Shown: positions 16,216-25,251, counted from the first letter of the stretch. The stretch is 64,000 nucleotides of DNA from Paraflavitalea pollutisoli (GCF_029360705.1 NZ_JARKMX010000008.1:372001-436000), one strand, 5' to 3'. Notes: a model not told the origin generated them from the letters alone. Program-made: numbers and translations.

Positions 16216-17619
16216 TTATTGCCTGGTCTTGTTGAACTGCTGCTGCAATTGTTCAAAATTCCGGATGGCATTAGCTGGCAGCTTTTCGCCGTTGTCACCA
16301 AACGCCTTCAGAGCGTTTTCTGTTTCGATGGTCACTTTACTTTCATCGATCCGGCCATCGGCCGCTTGCAGGGCTTTCGTATCGAGTTTGAAATGTTTGG
16401 CTACAAAGGCATACAGCGGCTGTCTTTTGCTGGGGCCAAAATCATGTCCCTCTTCCGGCAGGTGTACATTCTCCACCTGGTCGGCTTTTCCATAAAAGCC
16501 ATAGATCCTTTGGAGGTAGGGAAATTCTGTTTGGGGCACCTGGTCGGTCCAGTCCTTTCCATCGGAAATCACCAGCTGTGGACGGGGGGCTGCCATGGCG
16601 GCGATCTCCGGATTGGCCGTGCCGCCTCCGCAAAGATGTATGGGCATACCGCTCTCGCAGGGACAACCGCCACTGTGGTAGGAAGATAACATGACCACGG
16701 GTACACTCAGTTTGATGCGTTTGTCCAGCGCAGTGATCAGCATGGTATGACTGCCGCCACCCGATCCGCCGGAAATCGCCACGCGGCTGGTATCGGCCTC
16801 TTTCAGGCTTAACAGGTAATCGAGTATCCGGATGGAGCCCAGGGCTTGTATGGTCATGGCCAATGCGCGGCGATGGTCTTCGGTCTTGAATTGTAACAAG
16901 GATTCGCCCCAGGCAAACAGGTCATAGCTGATGGCCATACAGCCCATGCGTGCCAGGCTGGCACAACGCAGCTGGCAATCGGCCCGGTAGCGGTGCTGTT
17001 GCCAGTGACCATCGGGACAAAGTACCACCGGTATTTTTCCCTTTGGTTTCAGCGGGCGATACAGAGAGCCTGCTATGTACACGCCGGGTAATACTTCAAA
17101 GGCCAGGTTCTCGACCGTATAGCCATCCATGGTTCTTTTGTTGGCACTGATCGGTTTACTGGCGGGTGCCGGCGGTAAAGGCGATAATTGCAGTGCCTGC
17201 CACATACAGGGGATCATCGAATCACGCCGAAGCTCCCAGGTGCGGGTATCACTGTAGCGCGAAGCGAGGAAGTCCAGGCGGGCTTTTCCTTCTTCGGGTG
17301 TCAGGCGATGGTATTCGTAATATTTGAGCTTGTATTTTTTGTCGCCGGTTGGGTTGACCGACATATCCAGCGGAGACAATACATTCGAGAGGGTGGTTAC
17401 TACATCCGGACGGTAACGCCATTGCGCATAGTTGACCCATTTGTCTTTTACCATGTCTTCGTTGTACTGTACTTTGACGCCGTAGCGTACTTCAATATCG
17501 GCCAGTACTTGCTTCAGTGGCATCCGGAACTGGTCGTCGGAGGTTTGGGCCCTGGCCACGGTCAGCAGCGAAATCGTCCATAACCAGCAACACCATAACT
17601 TTTTCAGACAGGCAATCAT
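16216..17619 (-). CDS. Secreted alpha/beta-hydrolase (acetyl xylan esterase-like) with STN-like N-terminal domain
   Basis: A 467-residue exported protein. After the signal peptide (LWCCWLWTISLLTVARAQ) residues about 22-95 look like an STN/secretin-N fold (MPLKQVLADIEVRYGVKVQYNED, VVTTLSNVLSPLDMSVNP), a domain normally found at the N-terminus of SusC/TonB receptors and FecR proteins. The hydrolase part (about 165-440) resembles AXE1/dienelactone-type esterases: substrate strand GVYIAGSLYRP, nucleophile elbow GGSGGG with Ser286, acid region ISDGKDWTD, and His in PEEGHDFG. Likely deacylates plant polysaccharide before the GH78 and GH95 enzymes act. First gene of the operon; ATG at 17619 chosen because the signal peptide starts there. 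Substrate is inferred from context. Confidence 0.8.
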   Translation of the reverse strand: MIACLKKLWCCWLWTISLLTVARAQTSDDQFRMPLKQVLADIEVRYGVKVQYNEDMVKDKWVNYAQWRYRPDVVTTLSNVLSPLDMSVNPTGDKKYKLKYYEYHRLTPEEGKARLDFLASRYSDTRTWELRRDSMIPCMWQALQLSPLPPAPASKPISANKRTMDGYTVENLAFEVLPGVYIAGSLYRPLKPKGKIPVVLCPDGHWQQHRYRADCQLRCASLARMGCMAISYDLFAWGESLLQFKTEDHRRALAMTIQALGSIRILDYLLSLKEADTSRVAISGGSGGGSHTMLITALDKRIKLSVPVVMLSSYHSGGCPCESGMPIHLCGGGTANPEIAAMAAPRPQLVISDGKDWTDQVPQTEFPYLQRIYGFYGKADQVENVHLPEEGHDFGPSKRQPLYAFVAKHFKLDTKALQAADGRIDESKVTIETENALKAFGDNGEKLPANAIRNFEQLQQQFNKTRQ

Positions 17620-17896
17620 CGATTGATCATACGGTTTTAAAACTTGACTAAATAGGACAGGCACAACATATTCCGGAAAATTAACGGTTATTGGCGGGCA
17701 ATCAGCCATTCACCTGTTAAAGAATGATTAGAAGCGTGTGCAGCGGTCGTTGCGGCACAGGCGCTTCTTTTCCCGGTCAGCCGCCGGTAACAGCCATCAG
17801 GCCGTTGTTGTGCGTTGTACATACATCTCCTACGCAATCAGCGGGAAATGCGGGTAAATTTATTACAGATGGACATTTAACCCATCCTTTACCATC

Positions 17897-18403
17897 ATGA
17901 CCAAAATAACTCCTTCTCCGGTAGGGGCGCCTGCTTATAGGCCCGGCATCAACCCACAGGCCTGGCGACTTATCCTGCAGGCCGGTTTGTTGGCCGGGAC
18001 CTGCGATATCGTGGCTGCTTTTGTCAATTATTCGTTGAAAACGGGCAAAAGTCCCTGGCCGATCCTCAATTATATCGCCAGTGGTGTGGTGGGCAAAGAG
18101 GCTGCGTACGAGGATGTGATACCGATGCGGGTGTTGGGCATGGCGTTGCATTTTCTGATCGCCACGATCTTCGCAGCTATCTTTTATGCGGCCTGGCCGA
18201 CCATCAAAAAACTAACCAGCAACTGGGTGCTCGCCGGCCTGGGTTATGGGATAGTAGTTTGGTGTGCGATGAACCTGGTCGTGGTGCCGCTCAGCAATAC
18301 GCCTGCGGGCAAACACACGACTTCGGGCGTCATCATCAATATGTTGATCCTGATGTTTTGTATTGGCTTACCCGTGGCGGGCATTATTGCCCGCAGACGT
18401 TGA
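17897..18403 (+). CDS. Hypothetical membrane protein (YagU-like)
   Basis: A 168-residue protein with four hydrophobic helices (LILQAGLLAGTCDIVAAFV, MALHFLIATIFAAIFYAAW, WVLAGLGYGIVVWCAMNLVV, INMLILMFCIGLPVAGII) and a short basic tail ARRR. The central loop ILNYIASGVVGKEAAYE and the NLVVVPLSNTP turn match small inner-membrane proteins often annotated as YagU family or DUF1440-like; function unknown. The downstream ArsR-type gene starts about 34-50 bp later on the same strand, so the two may be one transcript. Confidence 0.7.
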   Translation: MTKITPSPVGAPAYRPGINPQAWRLILQAGLLAGTCDIVAAFVNYSLKTGKSPWPILNYIASGVVGKEAAYEDVIPMRVLGMALHFLIATIFAAIFYAAWPTIKKLTSNWVLAGLGYGIVVWCAMNLVVVPLSNTPAGKHTTSGVIINMLILMFCIGLPVAGIIARRR

Positions 18404-18452
18404 TGGCTGGCAGCAGCCATCGCCCATACCATGAATAATGAAATGCTATCAC

Positions 18453-18785
18453 ATGAGACGAGATGTATACCAGGCCATTGCCGATCCTACACGCCGCCAG
18501 ATCATCGCCTTGCTGTCGCAACAAACGCTTTCGCTCAATGGCGTGGCGGAGCATTTCTCCGTCAGCCGGCCCGCCATTTCCCGTCATATCAAAATACTGC
18601 GTCAATGCGGGCTTATCCGCATCCGTCAACAGGGCCGGGAACGATACTGCGAGGCCAGTCTCTATCCCTTGCAGCAGGTAGTGGATTGGGCTGGTCAATA
18701 CAACAGCAATAGTGCGGACCAGGTTACTCCGCCTTCAGGCTTTTCACCGGATCTGCCTTTGCTGCTTTTATTGCCTGAAAGCTGA
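18453..18785 (+). CDS. ArsR-family regulator with truncated and replaced C-terminus
   Basis: The first about 85 residues form a normal winged helix of the Bacteroidota ArsR type (VYQAIADPTRRQIIALL, VAEHFSVSRPAISRHIKIL, QQGRERYCEASLYPLQQV). The family normally continues after WAGQY with a helix ending in a FW..RLD..D.YL pattern, and an SRPBCC (AHSA1-like) gene usually follows. Here the frame runs instead into NSNSADQVTPPSG and a Leu-rich tail that is antisense to the last 62 bases of the convergent permease gene, whose stop is at 18724. The DNA-binding half is intact; the dimerisation tail is missing. ATG at 18453 fits the family better than the one at 18438. May be non-functional. Confidence 0.65.
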   Translation: MRRDVYQAIADPTRRQIIALLSQQTLSLNGVAEHFSVSRPAISRHIKILRQCGLIRIRQQGRERYCEASLYPLQQVVDWAGQYNSNSADQVTPPSGFSPDLPLLLLLPES

Positions 18786-21186
18786 TGGTAGTGAGCGCGA
18801 TGCCAATGGCAGCCAGTCCAACCCCCACAAATGGCCACCCGTCGATGGAGATACGATACGTATAGTTTTGCAGCCACTGGTGCCCGTAATACCAGGCAAT
18901 GGGTGTGGCGATCAAAAATGCCAGGATAATCAATACCGTAAATTCTTTGGAGAACAGGTAAAGGATGTTGCCGGCATTGGCTCCCAATACCTTGCGAATG
19001 CCTATTTCTTTTGTTCGCTGCACAGCCATGAACGAGGCCAGCCCGTACAGTCCCAGACAGCTGAGCAATATAGCAATGGCTGAAAAGAACTGGTACATAC
19101 TGGACAATTGCTGCTCCTGTTTGTAAAAGCCCTCAATTTTATCCTCCATCATCCGGTATTCGAACACATAGTCCGGAAAACTATTTTTCCAGGTTTGTTG
19201 AACGGCCTGCAGCGTGGAAGCCATATTGTTCGTAGCCAGTTTAATCGCAATCTGCCTATACATGGTGCCGTTGGTGGTGACGATCAATGGGGCGAGCGCA
19301 TGATGAAAGGACCTGTCCTTGAAATCTTTCAATACGCCGACGATGGGGCATTTTATCCGACCATCCCATATGCTGAGCTCTTTGCTCAATACATCTTCCG
19401 GATTGGTGAAGCCCAGCTTTTTCACCAGCGCTTCATTGACCAGGAATTCCCTGGTCATTCCCGACGGCTGCACATTTCTGCCGGCCACCAATTGTAATTG
19501 GTAGGATGACAGGTAATGATCGTCGGCGAATTTGAGCATAGACTGGAAACCGGAAGCTGACGCGGTCTCACCCAATGTACAGGTAGTCCACAGATCGTTT
19601 CCTGATTCGATGGGCGTGTTGGAACAAAAGCTGACTGACTGCACTCCCGGCAGAGACAGCAGCTGTTGCCGCAGGTAGCTGGTGAGCCGATCACCCGTAT
19701 TGTCGGGACGGAAAGGCACCTGTACCATGGCTGCCGTGTCGAAACCCAGTGGCTGGGTCGTGCAATACTTCATTTGCCTGGCCACCACGAGTGTAGCGAT
19801 GATCAGCGCCTGTGCGATCACAAATTGACCTACCACTAGTCCCCTGCGCAATGACATGCCACTCGTCATGTTTGCGGGGAGTTTGTTCCTGAATGCATAA
19901 ACAGGACGTAGGCGCGACAAGACCACCGCAGGATAGCAGCCAGCCAGGAGGGTGACCAGCAGCATAACAGTGATCACAAACAGGATCAGGGAGGAGGCGT
20001 TCAGGTTACGGAAGGAAATGGAGAGCGCCAATACCCGGTTGACGACAGGAATCCCGATCACCACCAGGGATATTGCCAGTAAGGCTGCCCCGGTCACGAT
20101 CAAAAAGGTCTCAACAATAAATTGCAGCTGCAACTGGTGCGGACGACTACCCAGCACCTTCCTGACGCCCACCTCCTTTGCCCGGTTGATGGCTTGGGCT
20201 GTCGACCCATTGATGAAATTTACACAAGCGATCAGGAGGATGAACGCTGCTATCAGCCACAAGCCATCGATCTCCTGGTGGCTGATCGTTTGGTGGCTGT
20301 AATTGTCAGTTTGGGCATCCTGGTGCACCTCGCTGATGTTTTGTACCAGGTAATTGTCCTTGCTGCCTGTGGGAATCATTTTTTGGCCATAGGCGTTCAG
20401 TTGCCGGGTAAATTGGTCCATGGAGTTTCCGGGTGACAATAACACATAGCAACCGAAATCAGGGGCTGTTTGATGCCAGTCGGGGTTTTGAAATCCGTAC
20501 TGTTCGTCGCCCGTGAAATCTGTTCCATACGACACGACTATTTTCAGCTGGAAATCGGAATTCGCCGGAATGTTTTCCAGAATACCTGCTACTTTCAGCG
20601 TGATCGGTGGGGACTGAAACAGGCCGGCACCGATCCTGTAGGAGCCTGTTAGCCGGATGTTTTTGCCTGTGGCTGTTTTCCAATCGCCGAAATAGGTGGC
20701 GGCGGTCTCTTTGGTCAGCAAGACCTGGTTTGGGGCCTTTAAGGAGGCATAAGTGCCTGCCAGCAATGGGAAATCGAAGATGCTGAAAAACGACGGCGTT
20801 GTATAAAATACCCCGTGCTGCTCTTTGAAACTTTTTTGCGGTACTCCATGGGCATCCAGCAACTGCAACTCGTCGTTTTGACTGGCATAGACGGGGGCTA
20901 CCTGCTCCAGTTGCGGAAAAGCTGTTTTCAATCCTGCGGGCAGGGGAAAAGGAACAGCTGGTGTGCGAGCTATCAGGGTGCCATCCTGTTGGCGTTGTTC
21001 CGTCAAAACGCGGTAGATGCGTGCCCGCTTTGCATGAAAGGTATCGAAGCTGGTTTGGTACTGTATAATGATAAATAGGATCGTACAAACCGCTATCCCG
21101 ATGGCAAGCCCCGCGATGTTGAGGATCGTATAGGTCTTGCTCCTGGCCATTTTTCGGTAGGATGTCTTGATATGGTGCTGTATCAT
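18724..21186 (-). CDS. MacB/FtsX-type ABC transporter permease (820 aa)
   Basis: Same family as the pair at 4070-8878. TM1 is at residues about 20-42 (LNIAGLAIGIAVCTILFIII), then a periplasmic MacB-like domain with GTDFTGDEQYGFQ, FtsX core 1 (FINGSTAQAINRAKEVGVRK), a second periplasmic domain, and FtsX core 2 (MAVQRTKEIGIRKVLGANAG); C-terminus DPVKSLKAE. It starts 13 bp after the stop of an M23 peptidase gene on the same strand, so the two are almost certainly one operon. FtsX-type proteins control periplasmic peptidoglycan hydrolases in other bacteria, which makes the pairing notable. ATG at 21186 chosen; a longer frame to 21252 would overlap the peptidase gene. Its 3' end overlaps the altered tail of the ArsR gene. 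Confidence 0.9.
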   Translation of the reverse strand: MIQHHIKTSYRKMARSKTYTILNIAGLAIGIAVCTILFIIIQYQTSFDTFHAKRARIYRVLTEQRQQDGTLIARTPAVPFPLPAGLKTAFPQLEQVAPVYASQNDELQLLDAHGVPQKSFKEQHGVFYTTPSFFSIFDFPLLAGTYASLKAPNQVLLTKETAATYFGDWKTATGKNIRLTGSYRIGAGLFQSPPITLKVAGILENIPANSDFQLKIVVSYGTDFTGDEQYGFQNPDWHQTAPDFGCYVLLSPGNSMDQFTRQLNAYGQKMIPTGSKDNYLVQNISEVHQDAQTDNYSHQTISHQEIDGLWLIAAFILLIACVNFINGSTAQAINRAKEVGVRKVLGSRPHQLQLQFIVETFLIVTGAALLAISLVVIGIPVVNRVLALSISFRNLNASSLILFVITVMLLVTLLAGCYPAVVLSRLRPVYAFRNKLPANMTSGMSLRRGLVVGQFVIAQALIIATLVVARQMKYCTTQPLGFDTAAMVQVPFRPDNTGDRLTSYLRQQLLSLPGVQSVSFCSNTPIESGNDLWTTCTLGETASASGFQSMLKFADDHYLSSYQLQLVAGRNVQPSGMTREFLVNEALVKKLGFTNPEDVLSKELSIWDGRIKCPIVGVLKDFKDRSFHHALAPLIVTTNGTMYRQIAIKLATNNMASTLQAVQQTWKNSFPDYVFEYRMMEDKIEGFYKQEQQLSSMYQFFSAIAILLSCLGLYGLASFMAVQRTKEIGIRKVLGANAGNILYLFSKEFTVLIILAFLIATPIAWYYGHQWLQNYTYRISIDGWPFVGVGLAAIGIALTTISFQAIKAAKADPVKSLKAE

Positions 21187-21199
21187 GCCTGATTTTTTT

Positions 21200-23023
21200 T
21201 TACCGGTCTTTTCGGAAACTGATCGTCTTCGTCGTGGTATTGCCGGCCACATCGGTAGCCGTTACCACCAGCTGTTGTTTTCCCGCCGGACAATTGGCCG
21301 GGATATATACGACAAAGTCTTTCCCCTTGCTGTCATACAATAACCATTGACCATTACAGGTGGCGCGAAAATCGGCCATGGTGCCCAGGTCGTCCAGGCA
21401 GGTTAGTTTCAAGGCGATGGACTCGTTCTTAAATAACTGACCATCTTCCCAGCCGGCGGGTTCCACCGTCGGTGGGCGCTCATCGCGCAGCAATTGTACG
21501 GTACCGAGTTCATTGAGGGTGGCTACCATCGATGCGCCCTGCCATTGCCCTTTGACGGTATACTTTTTTTTGCCGGTATTGAGTTGCATCACTACCTGTT
21601 GACGGGCTGCCGGACTGAGCGTATGTGAAGCTCGCAGGGTCACTGTATAACGATCATGCACGGGAATGGCCGCGGTATGCAGCCCAATGGCTGCGGAGAC
21701 AGCCTGCGGCGCGGCTGTCTTTTGTTTCAGTACAAAGGCTACCGTATCATAAAAGGTTTTTCCTGAAAATTGGAGGGTTACCGAAGGTCCGGACACAGTA
21801 CGTGCCTTCCCGGGGGTGATGATCACCGCTCCCGGTTCTTTAGCCGGCGGGGTTTCCAGGGCTCCTGCATATTGTACGGAACTTTCGAAACTACTGCTGT
21901 TGCCATTGACGTCATAGAGTTGGATGTGCACTTCGTGCACGCGGCCATCCGACAGGTCGAGCAGCCCGCTGCCCTGCCAGGCGGTCAGGTGATTGCCAGG
22001 CAGGGTGGCCAGGTGCTGTACAAAGGAGCCGGTGCGTGTCCAGCGTGGATAGTCGATGCAGGCGTTGATATACCGGCTGTCTGTGGGGGCGATATCATCG
22101 AGTGTCGCTTCGTGTACCACTTTCCCATCCAGTTTGGTCACGGTGCGGTAAACACCCAGCCGGAACCGGCTGTCGTTGTTCTTATCGCTGGCGCCTATGC
22201 CGAGACTGATGCGTGGCGAACGTACTTTGATCACCGGTTTCGCTGCCCGGTATTTTCCGGCACTGCCGGTGATGGAAATGGGATTGGCTCCCATTCGGTA
22301 GGTGCTGAACTGCCGGTTGTACCAATACAGAGATCCCAGGATAGGTGGCGTGTCGTCGTCCATCTCATAGCCTTTCAGCAGCGGGTTCAGGTTGTGACCG
22401 GTACGCGTGTCACGGATCTCGAAATGCAGGTGAGGCGCTTCCGATCCCCCGGTATTGCCACTGAGGGCGATCTGTTGTCCGCGCGACACGGGAAACTCGC
22501 CGGCGGCGAAGGTTTGGTTGATGGCTTTTTGTTGCCGTTTGCGCTGCATGGTTTCCACCCTGGTTTGTACCGCGTCATAAAACCGGTTGAGGTGTGCGTA
22601 AACGGAGGTGGTGCCATTGGCATGCGTGACAAACAATGCCTTGCCCAACCCATATTCTTCGATCAATACACGACTTATATAGCCATCCCCTACCGCATAC
22701 ACGGGCAGGTCTTCCTTTCCATCGGTGCGCACATCGAGACCCATGTGAAAATGGTGCGGCCGCAGCTCGCCGAAATTGCCTGATAACTGAAAACCGGAAC
22801 TTACGGGTGCCTGCCCTCTGCTACCTGGCCAGGGTATACTGCGATACAGGCCATATAGAATGACTGGTAGCAACAGCCACCCCGGAACGCGCCACCAGCG
22901 AAAGCGACGTTGTTCCCTGGGCACCGGATTGTTCCGGACGGGCTGCACGGGTGCCTGTAATGTACCTGCAGTTGCATGCCCGGGCGGTTTTGTAGGGTGT
23001 GACCAAAATGGGAAATATTCCAT
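21200..23023 (-). CDS. M23-family peptidoglycan DD-metalloendopeptidase, membrane-anchored
   Basis: A 607-residue protein. A cytoplasmic basic N-terminus (PREQRRFRWWRVP) is followed by one membrane helix at about residues 50-62 (GWLLLPVILYGLY). The LytM/M23 domain spans about 75-230: SGNFGELRPHHFHMGLD gives zinc ligands His93 and Asp97, YAHLNRF holds the HxN turn, and HLHFEI (198-203) gives the second His pair. The remaining 370 residues are beta-rich repeats typical of Bacteroidota M23 proteins, with a C-terminal Ig-like domain (VVTATDVAGNTTTKTI). It should cleave peptide cross-links in the periplasm. The ATG at 23023 is chosen because upstream residues look non-coding. Encoded 13 bp before an FtsX-type permease. 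Confidence 0.85.
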   Translation of the reverse strand: MEYFPFWSHPTKPPGHATAGTLQAPVQPVRNNPVPREQRRFRWWRVPGWLLLPVILYGLYRSIPWPGSRGQAPVSSGFQLSGNFGELRPHHFHMGLDVRTDGKEDLPVYAVGDGYISRVLIEEYGLGKALFVTHANGTTSVYAHLNRFYDAVQTRVETMQRKRQQKAINQTFAAGEFPVSRGQQIALSGNTGGSEAPHLHFEIRDTRTGHNLNPLLKGYEMDDDTPPILGSLYWYNRQFSTYRMGANPISITGSAGKYRAAKPVIKVRSPRISLGIGASDKNNDSRFRLGVYRTVTKLDGKVVHEATLDDIAPTDSRYINACIDYPRWTRTGSFVQHLATLPGNHLTAWQGSGLLDLSDGRVHEVHIQLYDVNGNSSSFESSVQYAGALETPPAKEPGAVIITPGKARTVSGPSVTLQFSGKTFYDTVAFVLKQKTAAPQAVSAAIGLHTAAIPVHDRYTVTLRASHTLSPAARQQVVMQLNTGKKKYTVKGQWQGASMVATLNELGTVQLLRDERPPTVEPAGWEDGQLFKNESIALKLTCLDDLGTMADFRATCNGQWLLYDSKGKDFVVYIPANCPAGKQQLVVTATDVAGNTTTKTISFRKDR

Positions 23024-23326
23024 AAAATGAGTTTGTAATAAAACCAGCCGCCGGGTATGTTCCACTTCAATGCTATCTTTTTTCGAACATGCATTGCCTG
23101 CCTGCGACGTTAGGCGGGCAACCGCTTGAGACGAGGTAGAAACCTCGTCCGCAGTACACCCGGCGGCGGTTGATGAATAGTTGGCAGCCACGGGGCTGCG
23201 TTTGATGATGGAAAATTACCTGCGCTGTGAGCGGCTTCCAATCAAAATCGACGTACTGGCTTTGCATCTCTACCAACCGGCAGGCGTGGTAACCCGATAT
23301 CTGGCATTATGGTATACCTTTGACCG
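23024..23326. other. Divergent intergenic region, about 300 bp
   Basis: Separates the minus-strand M23 gene from the plus-strand LytS gene. It holds the perfect -7 element at 23315-23322 for the kinase. The peptidase frame stays open to 23191, but those residues contain no recognisable signal or domain. Nothing else stands out. Confidence 0.5.
23315..23322 (+). promoter_or_regulatory. Bacteroidota -7 promoter element of the LytS kinase gene
   Basis: TACCTTTG is a perfect match to TAnnTTTG. Only 4 bases (ACCG) separate it from the ATG at 23327, so transcription should start at or next to the start codon (leaderless mRNA). No -33 TTTG at the usual distance was found. Confidence 0.55.
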
Positions 23327-24328
23327 ATGCGAAAAAGAATCCCCCTGTTGTTGGGAATTTATGTGGTTTTGTATTTCCTGTTGCACATCGCTTTTAATCT
23401 GCCCAATGTTGTCAATGGCCGCACGAGGGTGTTGGGCACGCCCCACAATTTTCCGGAGCTGATCATGGTGCTCTTTTCCATGGGCCTGTATTTCCTGTTT
23501 GCCCTGCTCCCCTACCTGACGCTGCACCGGTTTTATCCACGCAGGACCTACCTGGCCGTGCTGCTGACCCTGGCGGCTTTTCCGGTAATCTTTTACGGAT
23601 GCTTTTATTTCGAGCCTTTTGGCAGACCACTTCGCCTGCGCACCTTTTTCCTGAATAATATCTCGTATGCCTTTCTATATTCCTTGTATGGCATCGTATT
23701 TTATTTTATTCGTTATGCGCAGTACAAGGAGCTGCAGCAAAAAGACATGGTGATCCAGAACCGCCAGTCGGAATTGTCATTCCTGCGGTCGCAGATCAAT
23801 CCGCATTTCCTGTTCAATAGCCTGCACAATATTTATTCTCTTATGTACCAACACGCGGCGGGCGCCCAGGAGGCCATACTGGGTCTTTCGGACTTGCTGC
23901 GGTATATGTTGTATGATGCCAGCGAAAAGGTATCGCTACAAAAAGAGATCGATTACATCGACCGGTATATCGCCCTGCAGCGCATCCGTTTCGACCATCC
24001 CATTCACACGCCTGTTCATGTGACCGGCGATACAGTATCGATGCAGATCCCTCCGTTGCTGCTGATCCCTTTTGTGGAGAATGCCTTCAAGCATGGCGAT
24101 CTGTCTGAAACCGGAGAAGGGGTATCCATTACCATTCATGCCGGAACAAAAAATATCTATTTTCACTGCGTGAATAGGAAAGGGCATGGTCTGAAGGATG
24201 CTGTGGGCGGCATTGGGTTGCAGAACGTACAGCGCCGGCTGGCCTTGCTGTATCCCGAAAAGCATGTGTTGAAAATCACCACCACCGATACCCATTTCAC
24301 CATCAACCTGGAACTGACCAATGAGTAA
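23327..24328 (+). CDS. LytS-type sensor histidine kinase
   Basis: A 333-residue kinase with four N-terminal membrane helices (residues about 5-130), a short coiled-coil (QYKELQQKDMVIQNRQ), the His_kinase domain with QINPHFLFNSL and phospho-acceptor His160, and an HATPase domain. The N box (PFVENAFKHG) and G box (GGIGLQNVQRRLALLYP) are intact, so it should bind ATP. There is no periplasmic sensor domain; the signal is probably sensed in the membrane. It overlaps the LytTR regulator by 8 bp, so the two are translationally coupled and form a dedicated pair. The ATG at 23327 follows a perfect -7 element by 4 bases. Confidence 0.92.
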   Translation: MRKRIPLLLGIYVVLYFLLHIAFNLPNVVNGRTRVLGTPHNFPELIMVLFSMGLYFLFALLPYLTLHRFYPRRTYLAVLLTLAAFPVIFYGCFYFEPFGRPLRLRTFFLNNISYAFLYSLYGIVFYFIRYAQYKELQQKDMVIQNRQSELSFLRSQINPHFLFNSLHNIYSLMYQHAAGAQEAILGLSDLLRYMLYDASEKVSLQKEIDYIDRYIALQRIRFDHPIHTPVHVTGDTVSMQIPPLLLIPFVENAFKHGDLSETGEGVSITIHAGTKNIYFHCVNRKGHGLKDAVGGIGLQNVQRRLALLYPEKHVLKITTTDTHFTINLELTNE

Positions 24329-25031
24329 TGCTGCAACTATACGGTGTGTGATCGTCGACGATGAGCCGTTGGCCGTTGGCCTGCTGGCGCAGTATGTGGA
24401 GAAAACGCCTGGTCTAGTGGTCGTTTTCAAGACCACCCATGTACTGGAAGCCCTGTCGGTGATCGAGCAGGGCGAAGCCGATCTGCTCTTTTTGGACATT
24501 CATATGCCCGAATTGAGCGGTATGCAATTCATGAAGCTCATCGGCAACCGCTGCAAAGTGGTGCTGACCACCGCCTATCCACAGTATGCACTGGAGGGTT
24601 ACGAGCACGATGTTGTCGATTATCTGCTCAAACCCTTCTCTTTCGATCGCTACATGATGGCTGTTATGAAAGCCAGGGAGCGCCTGGACCATAAGGCGGG
24701 GGCCGCCGAAAAGGATCAGCCCGACCATCTCTTCATCAAAGCCGAATACCGCATCCAAAAGGTCAACCTGGATGCCATCTTTTACATCGAAGCCCTGCGT
24801 GACTATGTCGCCTTTCATACGCCAGGTAGCAAGATCCTTTCGCTCGAAAGCATGAAGAAAATGGAAGCTACCCTTCCACCAGCTACTTTTATCCGCATCC
24901 ACAAATCCTACATCATCAACCGCAATAAGATTGAGTTCCTGGACCGCGGCAAAGTGATCATCAACGGGCAATACCTGCCGGTGGGTGATACCTATCGTGA
25001 CCGGTTCATGGCCCTGCTGGGTATTGGCTAA
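24321..25031 (+). CDS. LytTR-family response regulator
   Basis: A 236-residue regulator. The receiver domain (residues 7-120) has the acidic pair VDDEP, the phospho-acceptor Asp59 in LLFLDIHMPELSG, TTAYPQYALEGYE, and the Lys in YLLKPFSFDRY. The LytTR DNA-binding domain (about 138-232) contains IFYIEALRDYVAFHT and FIRIHKSYIINRNKIEF. It partners the LytS kinase directly upstream with an 8-bp overlap. Targets unknown; LytTR binding sites are direct repeats that I could not pick out in this window. Confidence 0.93.
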   Translation: MSNAATIRCVIVDDEPLAVGLLAQYVEKTPGLVVVFKTTHVLEALSVIEQGEADLLFLDIHMPELSGMQFMKLIGNRCKVVLTTAYPQYALEGYEHDVVDYLLKPFSFDRYMMAVMKARERLDHKAGAAEKDQPDHLFIKAEYRIQKVNLDAIFYIEALRDYVAFHTPGSKILSLESMKKMEATLPPATFIRIHKSYIINRNKIEFLDRGKVIINGQYLPVGDTYRDRFMALLGIG

Positions 25032-25163
25032 TGCAAACGGTCAGTGATCGACCGGTGTCGTGTGAAATGCCGGGTTGATAAGGGTTAACCTGTAAACGCG
25101 CTAAAAAATACCGTTCTGTCTCCAGATCGGATGCTACGGGCTATGTCGTTTCACCAAAGCTGT

Positions 25164-25171
25164 TATATTTG
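25164..25171 (+). promoter_or_regulatory. Candidate -7 element upstream of the AraC-type gene
   Basis: TATATTTG matches TAnnTTTG exactly. It lies 80 bases before the ATG at 25252, giving a leader of about 75 bases, and 132 bases after the LytTR stop, so the AraC-type gene is probably an independent unit. Confidence 0.45.
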
Positions 25172-25251
25172 TATCGACCCTGCGTTTGTGTCGGGTAGGC
25201 AACTTGGTTACTTGTCACCGCGTATGTATAATCCGGGCTTTGCCCCAATAA

